Shown: positions 43,120-50,373 of the stretch, piece by piece | How positions within the stretch are numbered: position 1 is the first letter of the stretch | Layout: every line of letters begins with the position of its first letter | NCBI GenBank assembly: GCA_017514045.1 | Contig: JAFWLS010000020.1 | Coordinates: 1-64,000, forward strand | Length of the DNA: 64,000 nt | Origin: Candidatus Saccharimonadota bacterium | Lineage (GTDB): Bacteria > Patescibacteriota > Saccharimonadia > Saccharimonadales > Saccharimonadaceae | Direction: 5' to 3' | Program-made: the position numbers and the translations under genes | Notes under the pieces: generated by a model | Told to the model about the DNA's origin: nothing | Databases searched by the model: none | The model's input: only the letters and a program-made list of their open reading frames with translations

Positions 43120-44223
43120 ATGAAATATTTGGCAGTACTAGGGAGACTTCCGAAGTTGTCGCTTGCGGAATTAACAAGTCTGTATGGAAATGTTGAGATG
43201 CATGGGGCTGATCTAGCGACTTTTGAATGCGCAGTGGCTCCAGATCTTAAACGGTTGGGCGGCACATTGAAGCTTGCTGAAGAGTTGCCAGAAGGATTTA
43301 ATTACTTGATTGATGCGCTGGCCGATTTGCCAGAAGGCAAGATTACGCTCGGAGTTTCAGATTATCGACGTAAGACCTCAGCGCGTAGGGCGCAGGGTGA
43401 AGCGCTGAAACTGAAGAAAATTTTACAAAGGCGCGGACGTTCTGTTCGGGTACTTCAGAACAAAACAGCGGTTTTGTCAACGGCGACGTCGCACCATAAT
43501 CAGATTGCGGAAAAGAAAAATCATGTTGAAATTATAATGACAGACTTTGGGAATTTCAACTTGATTGGCGTGCAGAATATTTCCGAATATGCAAAACGCG
43601 ACCAGGCTCGACCAGCTCGTGATGCTAAGGTTGGCATGCTGCCGCCGAAATTGGCACAGATCTTGATTAACCTTGCCGGGGCTCTTCCGGAGAAATCACT
43701 AGTACTAGATCCGTTTTGTGGTACTGGTGTGGTGTTGCAAGAAGCGCATCTGATGGGTTATCGACCTTATGGGACGGATTTGTCAGAACGTATGGTCGAC
43801 TATACCAAGCGGAACCTTGAATGGATTGGTTGTGAAGATTTCGAAGTGGAAGTTGGTGACGCGACAGTATTTAAATGGAATAAAGAAATCTCTGCAGTGG
43901 TAGCGGAGGCATTTCTCGGTCAGCCAATGAGTCAACCGCCGGCAGACATTAAGCTCAAACAGGAGAAAATGCGTTGCAAAGAGATTATCTTGGGCTTTTT
44001 GAAGAACTTAGCTGGGCAGGTCGGCTCCGATACGCCGGTCGTTTTAGCGATCCCGGCATGGTTAAGAGTTAGTGGGGGCTATTCCAGACTGAATATCCTT
44101 GACGAGGTGGAGGATATGGGGTATAATGTGAAAAAGTTTATTAACTTGGGCCAGAAGGACCTACTTTATTATCGGGAAGGTCAAGTCGTGGCTCGAGAGA
44201 TAATTATATTAAGGAAGAAATAA
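43120..44223 (+). CDS. TRM11-like RNA methyltransferase
   Basis: A 367-residue SAM-dependent enzyme with an N-terminal THUMP-like part and a Rossmann domain (LDPFCGTGVVLQEA, GTDLSERMVDYTKRN). This arrangement matches TRM11/UPF0020 enzymes that make N2-methylguanosine in tRNA. The catalytic DPPYG motif reads EAFLGQP here, so chemistry or partner may differ. Leaderless start at 43120. Followed one base later by rpmA, pairing RNA modification with a ribosomal protein. Confidence 0.85.
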   Translation: MKYLAVLGRLPKLSLAELTSLYGNVEMHGADLATFECAVAPDLKRLGGTLKLAEELPEGFNYLIDALADLPEGKITLGVSDYRRKTSARRAQGEALKLKKILQRRGRSVRVLQNKTAVLSTATSHHNQIAEKKNHVEIIMTDFGNFNLIGVQNISEYAKRDQARPARDAKVGMLPPKLAQILINLAGALPEKSLVLDPFCGTGVVLQEAHLMGYRPYGTDLSERMVDYTKRNLEWIGCEDFEVEVGDATVFKWNKEISAVVAEAFLGQPMSQPPADIKLKQEKMRCKEIILGFLKNLAGQVGSDTPVVLAIPAWLRVSGGYSRLNILDEVEDMGYNVKKFINLGQKDLLYYREGQVVAREIIILRKK

Positions 44224-44224
44224 A

Positions 44225-44497
44225 ATGTCACATGTCAAAGCGGGTGGAACCGCTAAGAACGTCCACAACAATGCCGGCCAACGTCTTGGTGTCAAGCGCT
44301 TTGGTGGCCAAAAAGTTAAGGCTGGTGAAGTTATCGTTCGCCAAACTGGCTCTACTAAGTTAGCTGGTGAAGGTACTTATATGTCTCGTAACTTTACGAT
44401 TCATGCTAAGAAAGATGGTGTTGTTACCTTTGTGAAGACGAAGAAGAGCCATTTCTCCGGCAAATCTGTTCCGCGTGTTCGCGTCGAGGTAAGATAA
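44225..44497 (+). CDS. rpmA: ribosomal protein bL27
   Basis: A 90-residue large-subunit protein near the peptidyl-transferase centre. MSHVKAGGTAKNVHN, GQRLGVKRFGGQ and GSTKLAGEGTYMSRN identify it. No Firmicute-style N-terminal pre-sequence is present. Coupled to the upstream gene (start one base after its stop). Confidence 0.96.
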   Translation: MSHVKAGGTAKNVHNNAGQRLGVKRFGGQKVKAGEVIVRQTGSTKLAGEGTYMSRNFTIHAKKDGVVTFVKTKKSHFSGKSVPRVRVEVR

Positions 44498-44501
44498 GTT
44501 T

Positions 44502-44527
44502 AAAACTTCCCGTGAGGGAAGTTTTTT
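44502..44527 (+). terminator. rpmA terminator
   Basis: AAACTTCCC and GGGAAGTTT arms then TTT. Confidence 0.87.
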
Positions 44528-44544
44528 GATGTGTTAGGAATACG

Positions 44545-44569
44545 AAAAAGCCCCGCTTGGGGCGGGGCT
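44545..44569 (-). terminator. terminator of the 44573-45208 gene
   Basis: GCCCCGC and GCGGGGC arms with a T5 run on the minus strand. Confidence 0.85.
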
Positions 44570-44572
44570 AGA

Positions 44573-45208
44573 TTAGTTTAAATTGAACGATTCAGTGATT
44601 GATCCTTCCGGTACGAAGATAATATAATATTTCTTTGCTTTGTCTTTATCCTCGTACGTTCTTGTGACTTTGCCTTCATATTTTTCGGTCACGACGGGAA
44701 TCTCTCTGTAGCCGACGAGTCGAGGCTTGCTGTCGTCTGTAATATATCTAATAGACGCCTCGTCTGCGGATATGTTCCCCTGTTTGATGTCACCGTTTTT
44801 GGTTTGGTAGTAGTAATAGTAGCAGCCTGTGGTACTAATAACAAAGCTTCCAGATCCAAGGGTGAAATCACCCGCTCCACTTACATTGATGCCACTGTTT
44901 AGTGAATAAAGATCCCGACTGAAGAATGTTTCGGTTTTGATTGATTCTTCTGTCGTGATGTGGGCGAGATATGTGATAAGGACTGCACATGAAAAAACGA
45001 TTGTAACAAGCAAAGTGATAAATACGATAACGCACAGAACGAGTTTTAATCCGCGCCTTCGGCCTCTACGGGAACTCAGCGGGTTAAAATAGCTGAAGGC
45101 CAGGAATGCGCAGAAAAAAATTAGAATGACTGCTATGATGATGAGTAGTCCTGGTTCTCCTCCAAGGGCGAGAATAACATTTCTAGAAAGATTTTCGAAC
45201 CATTTCAT
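44573..45208 (-). CDS. two-pass membrane protein, unknown
   Basis: A 211-residue protein starting MKWFENLSRN. Two hydrophobic segments (about 20-42 and 55-82) flank an Arg-rich loop (SSRRGRRRG). The C-terminal 130 residues are soluble with CYYYYYQT and a Lys-rich end, probably outside. ATG at 45208 is chosen because AGGGAGG is ten bases upstream; a longer frame to 45244 lacks support. First cassette of the small-gene island. No family recognised. Confidence 0.76.
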   Translation of the reverse strand: MKWFENLSRNVILALGGEPGLLIIIAVILIFFCAFLAFSYFNPLSSRRGRRRGLKLVLCVIVFITLLVTIVFSCAVLITYLAHITTEESIKTETFFSRDLYSLNSGINVSGAGDFTLGSGSFVISTTGCYYYYYQTKNGDIKQGNISADEASIRYITDDSKPRLVGYREIPVVTEKYEGKVTRTYEDKDKAKKYYIIFVPEGSITESFNLN

Positions 45209-45274
45209 GTCAGCACAACCTCCCTCTGCAATGATAAAGTGCAATGATAGAATTCAATCGTTCAATATACTATT

Positions 45275-45303
45275 ATAATAGCATATTTCTTATGTTTCGT
45301 CAA
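45275..45303 (-). promoter_or_regulatory. promoter of the 44573-45208 gene
   Basis: TTGACG, 17 bases ending TATGC, TATTAT; leader about 60 bases. Confidence 0.8.
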
Positions 45304-45316
45304 TATATAACAAGAG

Positions 45317-45341
45317 AAACCCCACCTTGGCGGCGGGGTGA
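45317..45341 (-). terminator. terminator of the 45369-45689 gene
   Basis: ACCCCGCC and GGTGGGGT arms with TTTC on the minus strand. Confidence 0.75.
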
Positions 45342-45348
45342 TAAATGG

Positions 45349-45366
45349 TTTTTTTTTGGGGGGGGG
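45349..45366. repeat. T9G9 homopolymer pair
   Basis: Nine T then nine G on the plus strand, just after the stop codon of the minus-strand gene and before its terminator. The longest homopolymer run noticed; prone to slippage and to sequencing error. Confidence 0.8.
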
Positions 45367-45368
45367 TG

Positions 45369-45689
45369 TTATAGGAGCGACCAGATTTGGCTGTTTCTTT
45401 GTTCGAAATTCAACCTGGCTTCGCAAATCTTTTGTTTTGCTTCGTCGGCTATCCTGTCGCATTTTCTCTGAGCTTCTCGTTCGATAATATCCACTTCTTT
45501 GGCTTCAATATCTTCTTGCTTTAGCAGATCCTGAGCATATTGTCCCATGACAATTGCTTTTTGTTCTCTCTCGGTTTCTTTGATATCCTCTATAATTCTT
45601 TCAAATTCCCTGGCGTTCTCTGAAAGCAGGCTATTGATCTGCTTTCTTTGCTGGCTGGACATGAAGAGCTTCCGTAATAAATGCGCCAT
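45369..45689 (-). CDS. small coiled-coil protein, unknown
   Basis: A 106-residue, almost wholly helical charged protein (Glu, Lys, Arg, Gln) without membrane segments. Long heptad-like stretch at about 20-95. ATG at 45689 follows GGAAGGAA. No strong promoter of its own was found; it probably shares the transcript of the 45784 gene, as no terminator is seen between them. Function unknown. Confidence 0.68.
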   Translation of the reverse strand: MAHLLRKLFMSSQQRKQINSLLSENAREFERIIEDIKETEREQKAIVMGQYAQDLLKQEDIEAKEVDIIEREAQRKCDRIADEAKQKICEARLNFEQRNSQIWSLL

Positions 45690-45783
45690 TAATCGTTCCT
45701 TCCTTCCGTGTGTTTTTGTCGTTGCTTAAATATCACGATGAAGACACTGAATTCTATTCGAAAAGTGACAGAGTCGATGCTTT

Positions 45784-46071
45784 TTAGGTATCTTTTTCTC
45801 CTTCGGCTTTCGAACTATCGTTTGTGACCGTTTCAGGTTCTTCTTTAACCAGATCAAAGATAACGCGAATGGCGTTTCCTAGGTCCTCTTCCAGCTTGCT
45901 AAGCCTTTTTCCCTCGTTCTTTTCTTGTTTACTATAAGTGGCTGTGAAATATGCTACCGTGATTAAAAACACAGAAAATGGTACCCAATAGCCAGGATGA
46001 CCAGTGATAGCTAAACCAAATAGAACGCCAGTAAATAATCCCATGAGCGTAAGAGTAACCGAACGATACAA
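45784..46071 (-). CDS. small two-pass membrane protein, unknown
   Basis: A 95-residue protein with two hydrophobic segments (about 5-24 and 28-48) and an acidic charged tail. The start is TTG at 46071, five bases after GGGAGGGG; a GTG upstream would include that site. Leader hairpin CTAGTG/CGCTAG (46098-46114) next to +1. Promoter has the shared spacer motif. No family recognised. Confidence 0.74.
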   Translation of the reverse strand: MYRSVTLTLMGLFTGVLFGLAITGHPGYWVPFSVFLITVAYFTATYSKQEKNEGKRLSKLEEDLGNAIRVIFDLVKEEPETVTNDSSKAEGEKDT

Positions 46072-46122
46072 TTTTACCCCTCCCACTTTAAACTTCGCTA
46101 GCGTGAAACACTAGATTTTTTC

Positions 46123-46150
46123 ATTATACCATAAAATGCTTATTTTTCAA
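46123..46150 (-). promoter_or_regulatory. promoter with shared spacer motif
   Basis: TTGAAA, 16 bases containing ATAAGCATTTTATG, TATAAT. Confidence 0.85.
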
Positions 46151-46156
46151 GAAAGG

Positions 46157-46183
46157 AAAAAATCCCCGTAAGTTTACGGGGAT
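46157..46183 (-). terminator. terminator of the 46207-46530 gene
   Basis: ATCCCCGTAA and TTACGGGGAT arms with T6 on the minus strand. Confidence 0.87.
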
Positions 46184-46206
46184 GAGTGGGTGTTTGAATG
46201 GCTAAT

Positions 46207-46530
46207 TTATACTGATAGATGAAATCCGGGTTGTCCGATGAATTTATGATCGAACTTCTCAAACTCGGATTTTTTCTTCAGGATTATTTCGCCGATAGCA
46301 TATTGCCGAGAGGCGTCTTTATCTCCATAGTCATTCAAAATCTGGTTTGTTGTTCTTACTGCGTACCCCTCGCCATGGATGTCCTCATTCAGGGCCGTTG
46401 CAACTCTACAGACTAGGTCGCGACTTTCCGATAAGGCAATAATATGCGCAGGATCACTATAGTCGGCTTTGTCTTGAGGGCCGGCGTCGATAGAAACAAC
46501 AGTGTAGTAATGTGTCTTAACGTGCTTCAT
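46207..46530 (-). CDS. small soluble unknown protein
   Basis: A 107-residue protein beginning MKHVKTHYYTVVSID, with no membrane segment or signal. Mixed alpha/beta pattern; no catalytic motif seen. ATG at 46530 follows GAAGGGGGTG. Its promoter carries the 13-base shared motif, so it may be co-regulated with the 1050, 22910 and 45784 genes. Confidence 0.74.
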   Translation of the reverse strand: MKHVKTHYYTVVSIDAGPQDKADYSDPAHIIALSESRDLVCRVATALNEDIHGEGYAVRTTNQILNDYGDKDASRQYAIGEIILKKKSEFEKFDHKFIGQPGFHLSV

Positions 46531-46563
46531 ATTATCACCCCCTTCATATGATTTCGTTGTTAT

Positions 46564-46592
46564 ATTATATCACAAAATGCTTATATTTGCAA
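46564..46592 (-). promoter_or_regulatory. promoter with shared spacer motif
   Basis: TTGCAA, 17 bases containing ATAAGCATTTTGTG, TATAAT. Confidence 0.87.
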
Positions 46593-46599
46593 TAGGAAA

Positions 46600-46623
46600 A
46601 TGCTCCGCTTGAGGGCGGAGCAA
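46600..46623 (-). terminator. terminator of the broken cassette
   Basis: GCTCCGC and GCGGAGC arms with a short T run on the minus strand. Confidence 0.78.
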
Positions 46624-46668
46624 TGATGGCGCAGTCTGGCCTTATCCTTGTTGATATTCTTGCCGGAT

Positions 46669-46972
46669 TCAATTAGATCTCTGTTCGTATTTTTTTCGTT
46701 CTTCTTCTTTCTTTTGTCCGCAGATAATCAAAGCCAGGTTGGCCTTGAGATTACATTCTTGCTTGATTTTTTCAGCTGACGAACTGGTTGTGCTTCCAAT
46801 TTCTTTGAGTCTGCTACAATAATCGTTAAGTATCTCGGCTAATTTGTTGGAGTATTATTCGTCAATTTGACTAGTTCGTTTTTTTGAATAGGAAGTTGTT
46901 CTTGTTGAGTCTTCGTCTGAGCTCAATTTTTTTCTTAATCCAGCCAAAAATATTAGAGAGATTTCTAATCAT
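46669..46972 (-). pseudogene. frameshifted small cassette gene
   Basis: ATG at 46972 follows GGGAGGCGG and reads MIRNLSNIFGWIKKK. The run of seven A (46927-46933) then leaves the frame. With one A fewer, the frame continues SSDEDSTRTTSYSKK, meets one TAA (46855-46857) and goes on for about 60 charged residues (NKLAEILNDYCSRLKEIG to KKYEQRSN) to a TGA at 46669. Promoter, leader and terminator are intact, so the gene was functional recently, is phase variable, or contains sequence errors. It accounts for most of the apparently empty 46.6-47.0 kb stretch. Confidence 0.65.
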
Positions 46973-47011
46973 GTTCCGCCTCCCTTAATGTACTTACAGA
47001 GTAATTTGTGT

Positions 47012-47040
47012 ATTATGACATTTATAATCCGTTCATGCAA
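47012..47040 (-). promoter_or_regulatory. promoter of the broken cassette
   Basis: TTGCAT, 17 bases ending ATGT, CATAAT. Confidence 0.72.
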
Positions 47041-47042
47041 TT

Positions 47043-47071
47043 AAAATACCCTGCCTTTTAAAGCAGGGTAT
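47043..47071 (-). terminator. terminator of the 47088-47558 gene
   Basis: ATACCCTGC and GCAGGGTAT arms with TTTT on the minus strand. Confidence 0.85.
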
Positions 47072-47087
47072 GGAGGTGGGGGGTGGG

Positions 47088-47558
47088 TCAAGAAATGTTC
47101 ACCTTAATGATCAGGGTATCATATTGCTCCGAATCGGAATCCGGATAAATCCGGTAAACGAATTCGTACTCACCCAGCGGAACATCTTCAGGTGGCGAAA
47201 GCTCGAATACTATACTTCGCTTTTCGCCTTTTTCAAGTGTGAAAATCTCGTACTCTTGGGCTCCGTAAAGGAAGGCCCAATCATCGTTAATATCGGCAGT
47301 GTCCGGATCTTCTGTTGTGCTGATAATTGAATCTGGCTCAATAGTGTAGGTAGCTCGATCTTGGTCTTGTGGCCCGAAGATTAGTTCGAGTGGAATTATT
47401 GTACTGCCGGGACTCATCATGACGTTAGTCTCCTGACTGATGCCAGGAGTGTACCAGTTGGTAGTAATTGCCGCTGATTCACCGTTGGATACTATGGGCA
47501 CGATCGCCATGGCGATGGTCATAAAGATAATGGCCATCTTTTTCAGCTGATTTTTCAT
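47088..47558 (-). CDS. small secreted beta-sandwich-like protein, unknown
   Basis: A 156-residue protein with a signal peptide (about 1-27; KKMAIIFMTIAMAIVPIV). The mature part has alternating hydrophobic residues and ends ...LGEYEFVYRIYPD, like Ig-fold or NEW3-type secreted domains. Acidic, no cysteine pair. ATG at 47558 follows GGAGGAAAG. Ends with TGA. Leader hairpin AAGGC/GCCTT (47619-47632). Last cassette of the island. Confidence 0.77.
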   Translation of the reverse strand: MKNQLKKMAIIFMTIAMAIVPIVSNGESAAITTNWYTPGISQETNVMMSPGSTIIPLELIFGPQDQDRATYTIEPDSIISTTEDPDTADINDDWAFLYGAQEYEIFTLEKGEKRSIVFELSPPEDVPLGEYEFVYRIYPDSDSEQYDTLIIKVNIS

Positions 47559-47645
47559 ACTTTCCTCCTGTCGTCTCTTGATTTGTGTACTTGACCCATT
47601 TCCGAATTTTATATGTGCAAGGCTCTTGCCTTATATCTGTTATAT

Positions 47646-47674
47646 ATTATAGCATAAATATTATAAAAAGTCGA
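47646..47674 (-). promoter_or_regulatory. promoter of the 47088-47558 gene
   Basis: TCGACT, 17 bases ending TATGC, TATAAT; +1 near 47639. Confidence 0.78.
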
Positions 47675-47694
47675 TTATATATATTTGGTTATAG

Positions 47695-47731
47695 AAAATA
47701 CCCCCTAAGTTTTTAGTATAGGGGGTATTTT
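47695..47731 (-). terminator. rplY terminator
   Basis: AAAATACCCCCTA and its complement enclose a short loop, followed by a T run. Confidence 0.87.
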
Positions 47732-47745
47732 GAAGCAAATATTGG

Positions 47746-48438
47746 TTATTCGGCTGGCGCCTCTTCGGCTGGGGCCTCTTCGGGTTTAGCGCCATTGTCG
47801 GATGGGACATCTGCGGCTTCGACTTGGGCTGCTTCTGCGGCGGCTTTTTCAGCTTCTTCGCGAGCAGCGGCTTCAGCGACAGCATCGTAAACATTGGCGA
47901 TAACCGTCTCGAGATCGAGTTCTTTATCAGCATACTCGACACCTGCTGGTAGGACGATATCTTTGACAAAGATCTTGTCTTCGACGGTTGCAAGTTTGGA
48001 GGCATCGATGACGAGCTCCTTCGGGAGATCAGCTGGCTTGGCCTTAACATCGATTTCTTCCATAACTTGGTCGAGGGTAAGGTGAGCTTTGTTAGCATCG
48101 GAAGCCTCAAAGTTTTCGAGAATAATTGGTGTAGTGGCTTCGACAAGCTTGTTAGCAGATACTGCCTGGAAGGAAACGTTGATTATGCGACGAGAAACTG
48201 GGTCGAGTTGGACGCTTTTAACAATGGCCATGGTCTTCTTGTTATCGACTGTGAGGTCGATAGGGCTGTGGTAACCAGCAAGTTTCAGGACCTTCTCAGT
48301 CTCGTTGTATGGAGATTTGGCGAGAATCTCGGACTTTCCGCCATAAATAACAGAGGGGACAAGGCCTTCTTCGCGTAGGGCGAGGGCTTTCTTGCCTGTC
48401 TCAGTGCGGACGCTCAAACTTAAATTATAATCGGACAT
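47746..48438 (-). CDS. rplY: ribosomal protein bL25 (Ctc form)
   Basis: A 230-residue 5S rRNA-binding protein in the long Ctc form: the N-terminal L25 domain (1-95, with GLVPSVIYGG) and a C-terminal beta domain (to about 185). A tail of about 45 residues rich in Ala, Glu and Pro (ending EEAPAEEAPAE) matches that of bS16. ATG at 48438 follows AAGGAG. Confidence 0.95.
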   Translation of the reverse strand: MSDYNLSLSVRTETGKKALALREEGLVPSVIYGGKSEILAKSPYNETEKVLKLAGYHSPIDLTVDNKKTMAIVKSVQLDPVSRRIINVSFQAVSANKLVEATTPIILENFEASDANKAHLTLDQVMEEIDVKAKPADLPKELVIDASKLATVEDKIFVKDIVLPAGVEYADKELDLETVIANVYDAVAEAAAREEAEKAAAEAAQVEAADVPSDNGAKPEEAPAEEAPAE

Positions 48439-48463
48439 TTTTGCTCCTTAAAATTTGGTAACT

Positions 48464-48492
48464 ATTATAGACTATTATAGAGATAAATGCAA
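48464..48492 (-). promoter_or_regulatory. rplY promoter
   Basis: TTGCAT, 17 bases, TATAAT; a second TATAAT lies ten bases upstream within the spacer. Confidence 0.75.
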
Positions 48493-48496
48493 GAGT

Positions 48497-50305
48497 TTAA
48501 CTTATTTTTCTGAGTGCGGTACAGTTAGCCTGGAGTCTCTCTAGGAAGGCCTTCTGTGATTCTGGATAATTAGCGTTATCGCCTTTCCAGGCCTCCAAGG
48601 CTGGGCCTTGAAGTGCTCTAGCATAAGAGAAGGTGACTGGCCAAGGGTATGGGCCAAGGTTGGTAATTTCTTGAAGATTCTCTGTTGCTTGCTCTGGAGT
48701 CTGGCCGCCCGAAAGGAAGACTACGCCGGCCAGTTCTTCCGGAACAAAGCGTTTAAGAGTTTTGGCGGTCCATTCAGCAACTTCTTTAGGAGTAGACTGC
48801 GTAGCGTATTGCTTGCCGGCGAGGATCATGTTGACTTTGAGGATGGTGGCACCTAGATCTACGTTTTTGCGTTTGAGCTCGGCGAACAATTCTTTCAGAA
48901 TGATGCCAGTGATACTGGCGCAATGTTCGATTGGATAGTCACCGTCGAAAACGACTTCTGGTTCGACGATAGGAACGATGCGAGCTTTTTGGCATTTGAG
49001 TGCATAATCGGCCAGTATCTCAACATTTTTGTAGACGGCGTTTTTGGTAGGAGTAGTTTGGGTAATTTCAAAGGCAGCGCGCCATTTGGCGAAGCGAAGG
49101 CCCATGTCGTAGTATTCTTCGAGGCGTTCGTCGAGACCGCTGAGGCCTAGCGTGTATTTTTCGGTGCTGCCGGGCATATTAGCCAGGCCCTTGTCAACCT
49201 TAATGCCAGGAATGATACCTTTGCTAGTGAGATAAGTAGTAAAATCACGCCCGTCATCAGAAAGTTGACGAGCGGTTTCGTCGAAGAGGATGACGCCATT
49301 GATGTATTTTTCCAAGTCTTTAGTGGTGAAGAAAAGATTACGATAATTGCGACGATGCTCGAAATCGTCCGGGATACCCATGCTTTCGAATTTTTTATGA
49401 ATAGAACCTCCGGACTCATCAGCGGCAAGGATACCTTTATTATTGCCTACGAGTTGTTTGGCCATTTGACGGAGGTTGACAGCGCTAGCTTTTTCCTCGC
49501 TGGCTAGTTCTTCGAGTTCATCAACAGTCAGAGACTGGTCTAGTTTGGTATTCTCTATGTTCATTTTAGCCATTAGAAGTTGATCCTCCTTTGATTTATT
49601 TATGATTTTGCCGCCTAGGATAGTTGCGGAGATAATGGAATAAGTTGTGAGATGAGTGAAGAGTGCGGTTTTTCTAAGTCTACGGAATCTGACAGACGCG
49701 TCTCCGATTTTGGCGCCGGTTTCGGAGATTGCGCAGAATTCAGCTTTGGTCTGCGATATATCGATTGGATGGTCAGAAAAGATTAAATCGGCTCGCCTGA
49801 ACAATGGCTCCATGGCTTTATTGATGCGTTTTGGCGCATAAACGGCGAGCTTGACTTTGTTATTAGATTTTAGAGCTTGAAGAAGGTTAGTGACGAGTTC
49901 TCTTGAAATAATAGCCGAACGATCTACGTAGACCCAATCATATTCTTCGCTAATTTCGGTGGCAGTAAATTCGGTTGCGCGTTTTTCGCTAGGAACGAGG
50001 TAAGAAATCTGGTCGCCAGCGCATAGAATGTAACGATAATTGACGGCGCGAAGCGTGCGGCTGGTTTTATCCGTGTTAGTTTCATGATAGATATCGGCAT
50101 GGATGCCAAATCTTTCTAGGACTTCAAGCGTGACAACGGCGCCAGAAAAGATACTTTCGCGGCTAAAAAACTCATGCGAGCTGTCGTTAAACCCCCAGTT
50201 AAGCCATTTAGTGCCGTTAGTGTCGGCCTCGAGGTCTTCGTGGTGTTCGTTTAGACGAAGATAGGTATCTTTGAGGACATTGCCAACAATGAGAATCTTG
50301 CTCAT
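48497..50305 (-). CDS. PfkB-like pseudokinase fused to class I fructose-bisphosphate aldolase
   Basis: A 602-residue fusion. Residues of about 1-250 follow the ribokinase/PfkB fold (MSKILIVGNVLKDTYL, FSGAVVTLEVLERFG) but lack the anion-hole GAGD: the region reads THLTTYSIISATILGG. Residues of about 275-602 are a class I aldolase of the eukaryotic type: GILAADESGGSI, IKVDKG, FAKWRAAF, VPIVEPEV and the Schiff-base lysine in ILKVNM. The aldolase should be active; the kinase half is probably structural or regulatory. Leaderless start at 50305. Confidence 0.88.
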   Translation of the reverse strand: MSKILIVGNVLKDTYLRLNEHHEDLEADTNGTKWLNWGFNDSSHEFFSRESIFSGAVVTLEVLERFGIHADIYHETNTDKTSRTLRAVNYRYILCAGDQISYLVPSEKRATEFTATEISEEYDWVYVDRSAIISRELVTNLLQALKSNNKVKLAVYAPKRINKAMEPLFRRADLIFSDHPIDISQTKAEFCAISETGAKIGDASVRFRRLRKTALFTHLTTYSIISATILGGKIINKSKEDQLLMAKMNIENTKLDQSLTVDELEELASEEKASAVNLRQMAKQLVGNNKGILAADESGGSIHKKFESMGIPDDFEHRRNYRNLFFTTKDLEKYINGVILFDETARQLSDDGRDFTTYLTSKGIIPGIKVDKGLANMPGSTEKYTLGLSGLDERLEEYYDMGLRFAKWRAAFEITQTTPTKNAVYKNVEILADYALKCQKARIVPIVEPEVVFDGDYPIEHCASITGIILKELFAELKRKNVDLGATILKVNMILAGKQYATQSTPKEVAEWTAKTLKRFVPEELAGVVFLSGGQTPEQATENLQEITNLGPYPWPVTFSYARALQGPALEAWKGDNANYPESQKAFLERLQANCTALRKIS

Positions 50306-50311
50306 GCTTAT

Positions 50312-50317
50312 ATTATA
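50312..50317 (-). promoter_or_regulatory. -10 of the aldolase fusion gene, leaderless
   Basis: ATGT then TATAAT; exactly six bases before the ATG. Confidence 0.7.
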
Positions 50318-50373
50318 ACATGCTTTATCTAGCGCGTACCGAAATTGCGAAATCTATTGGGGCGGTACCCCTG

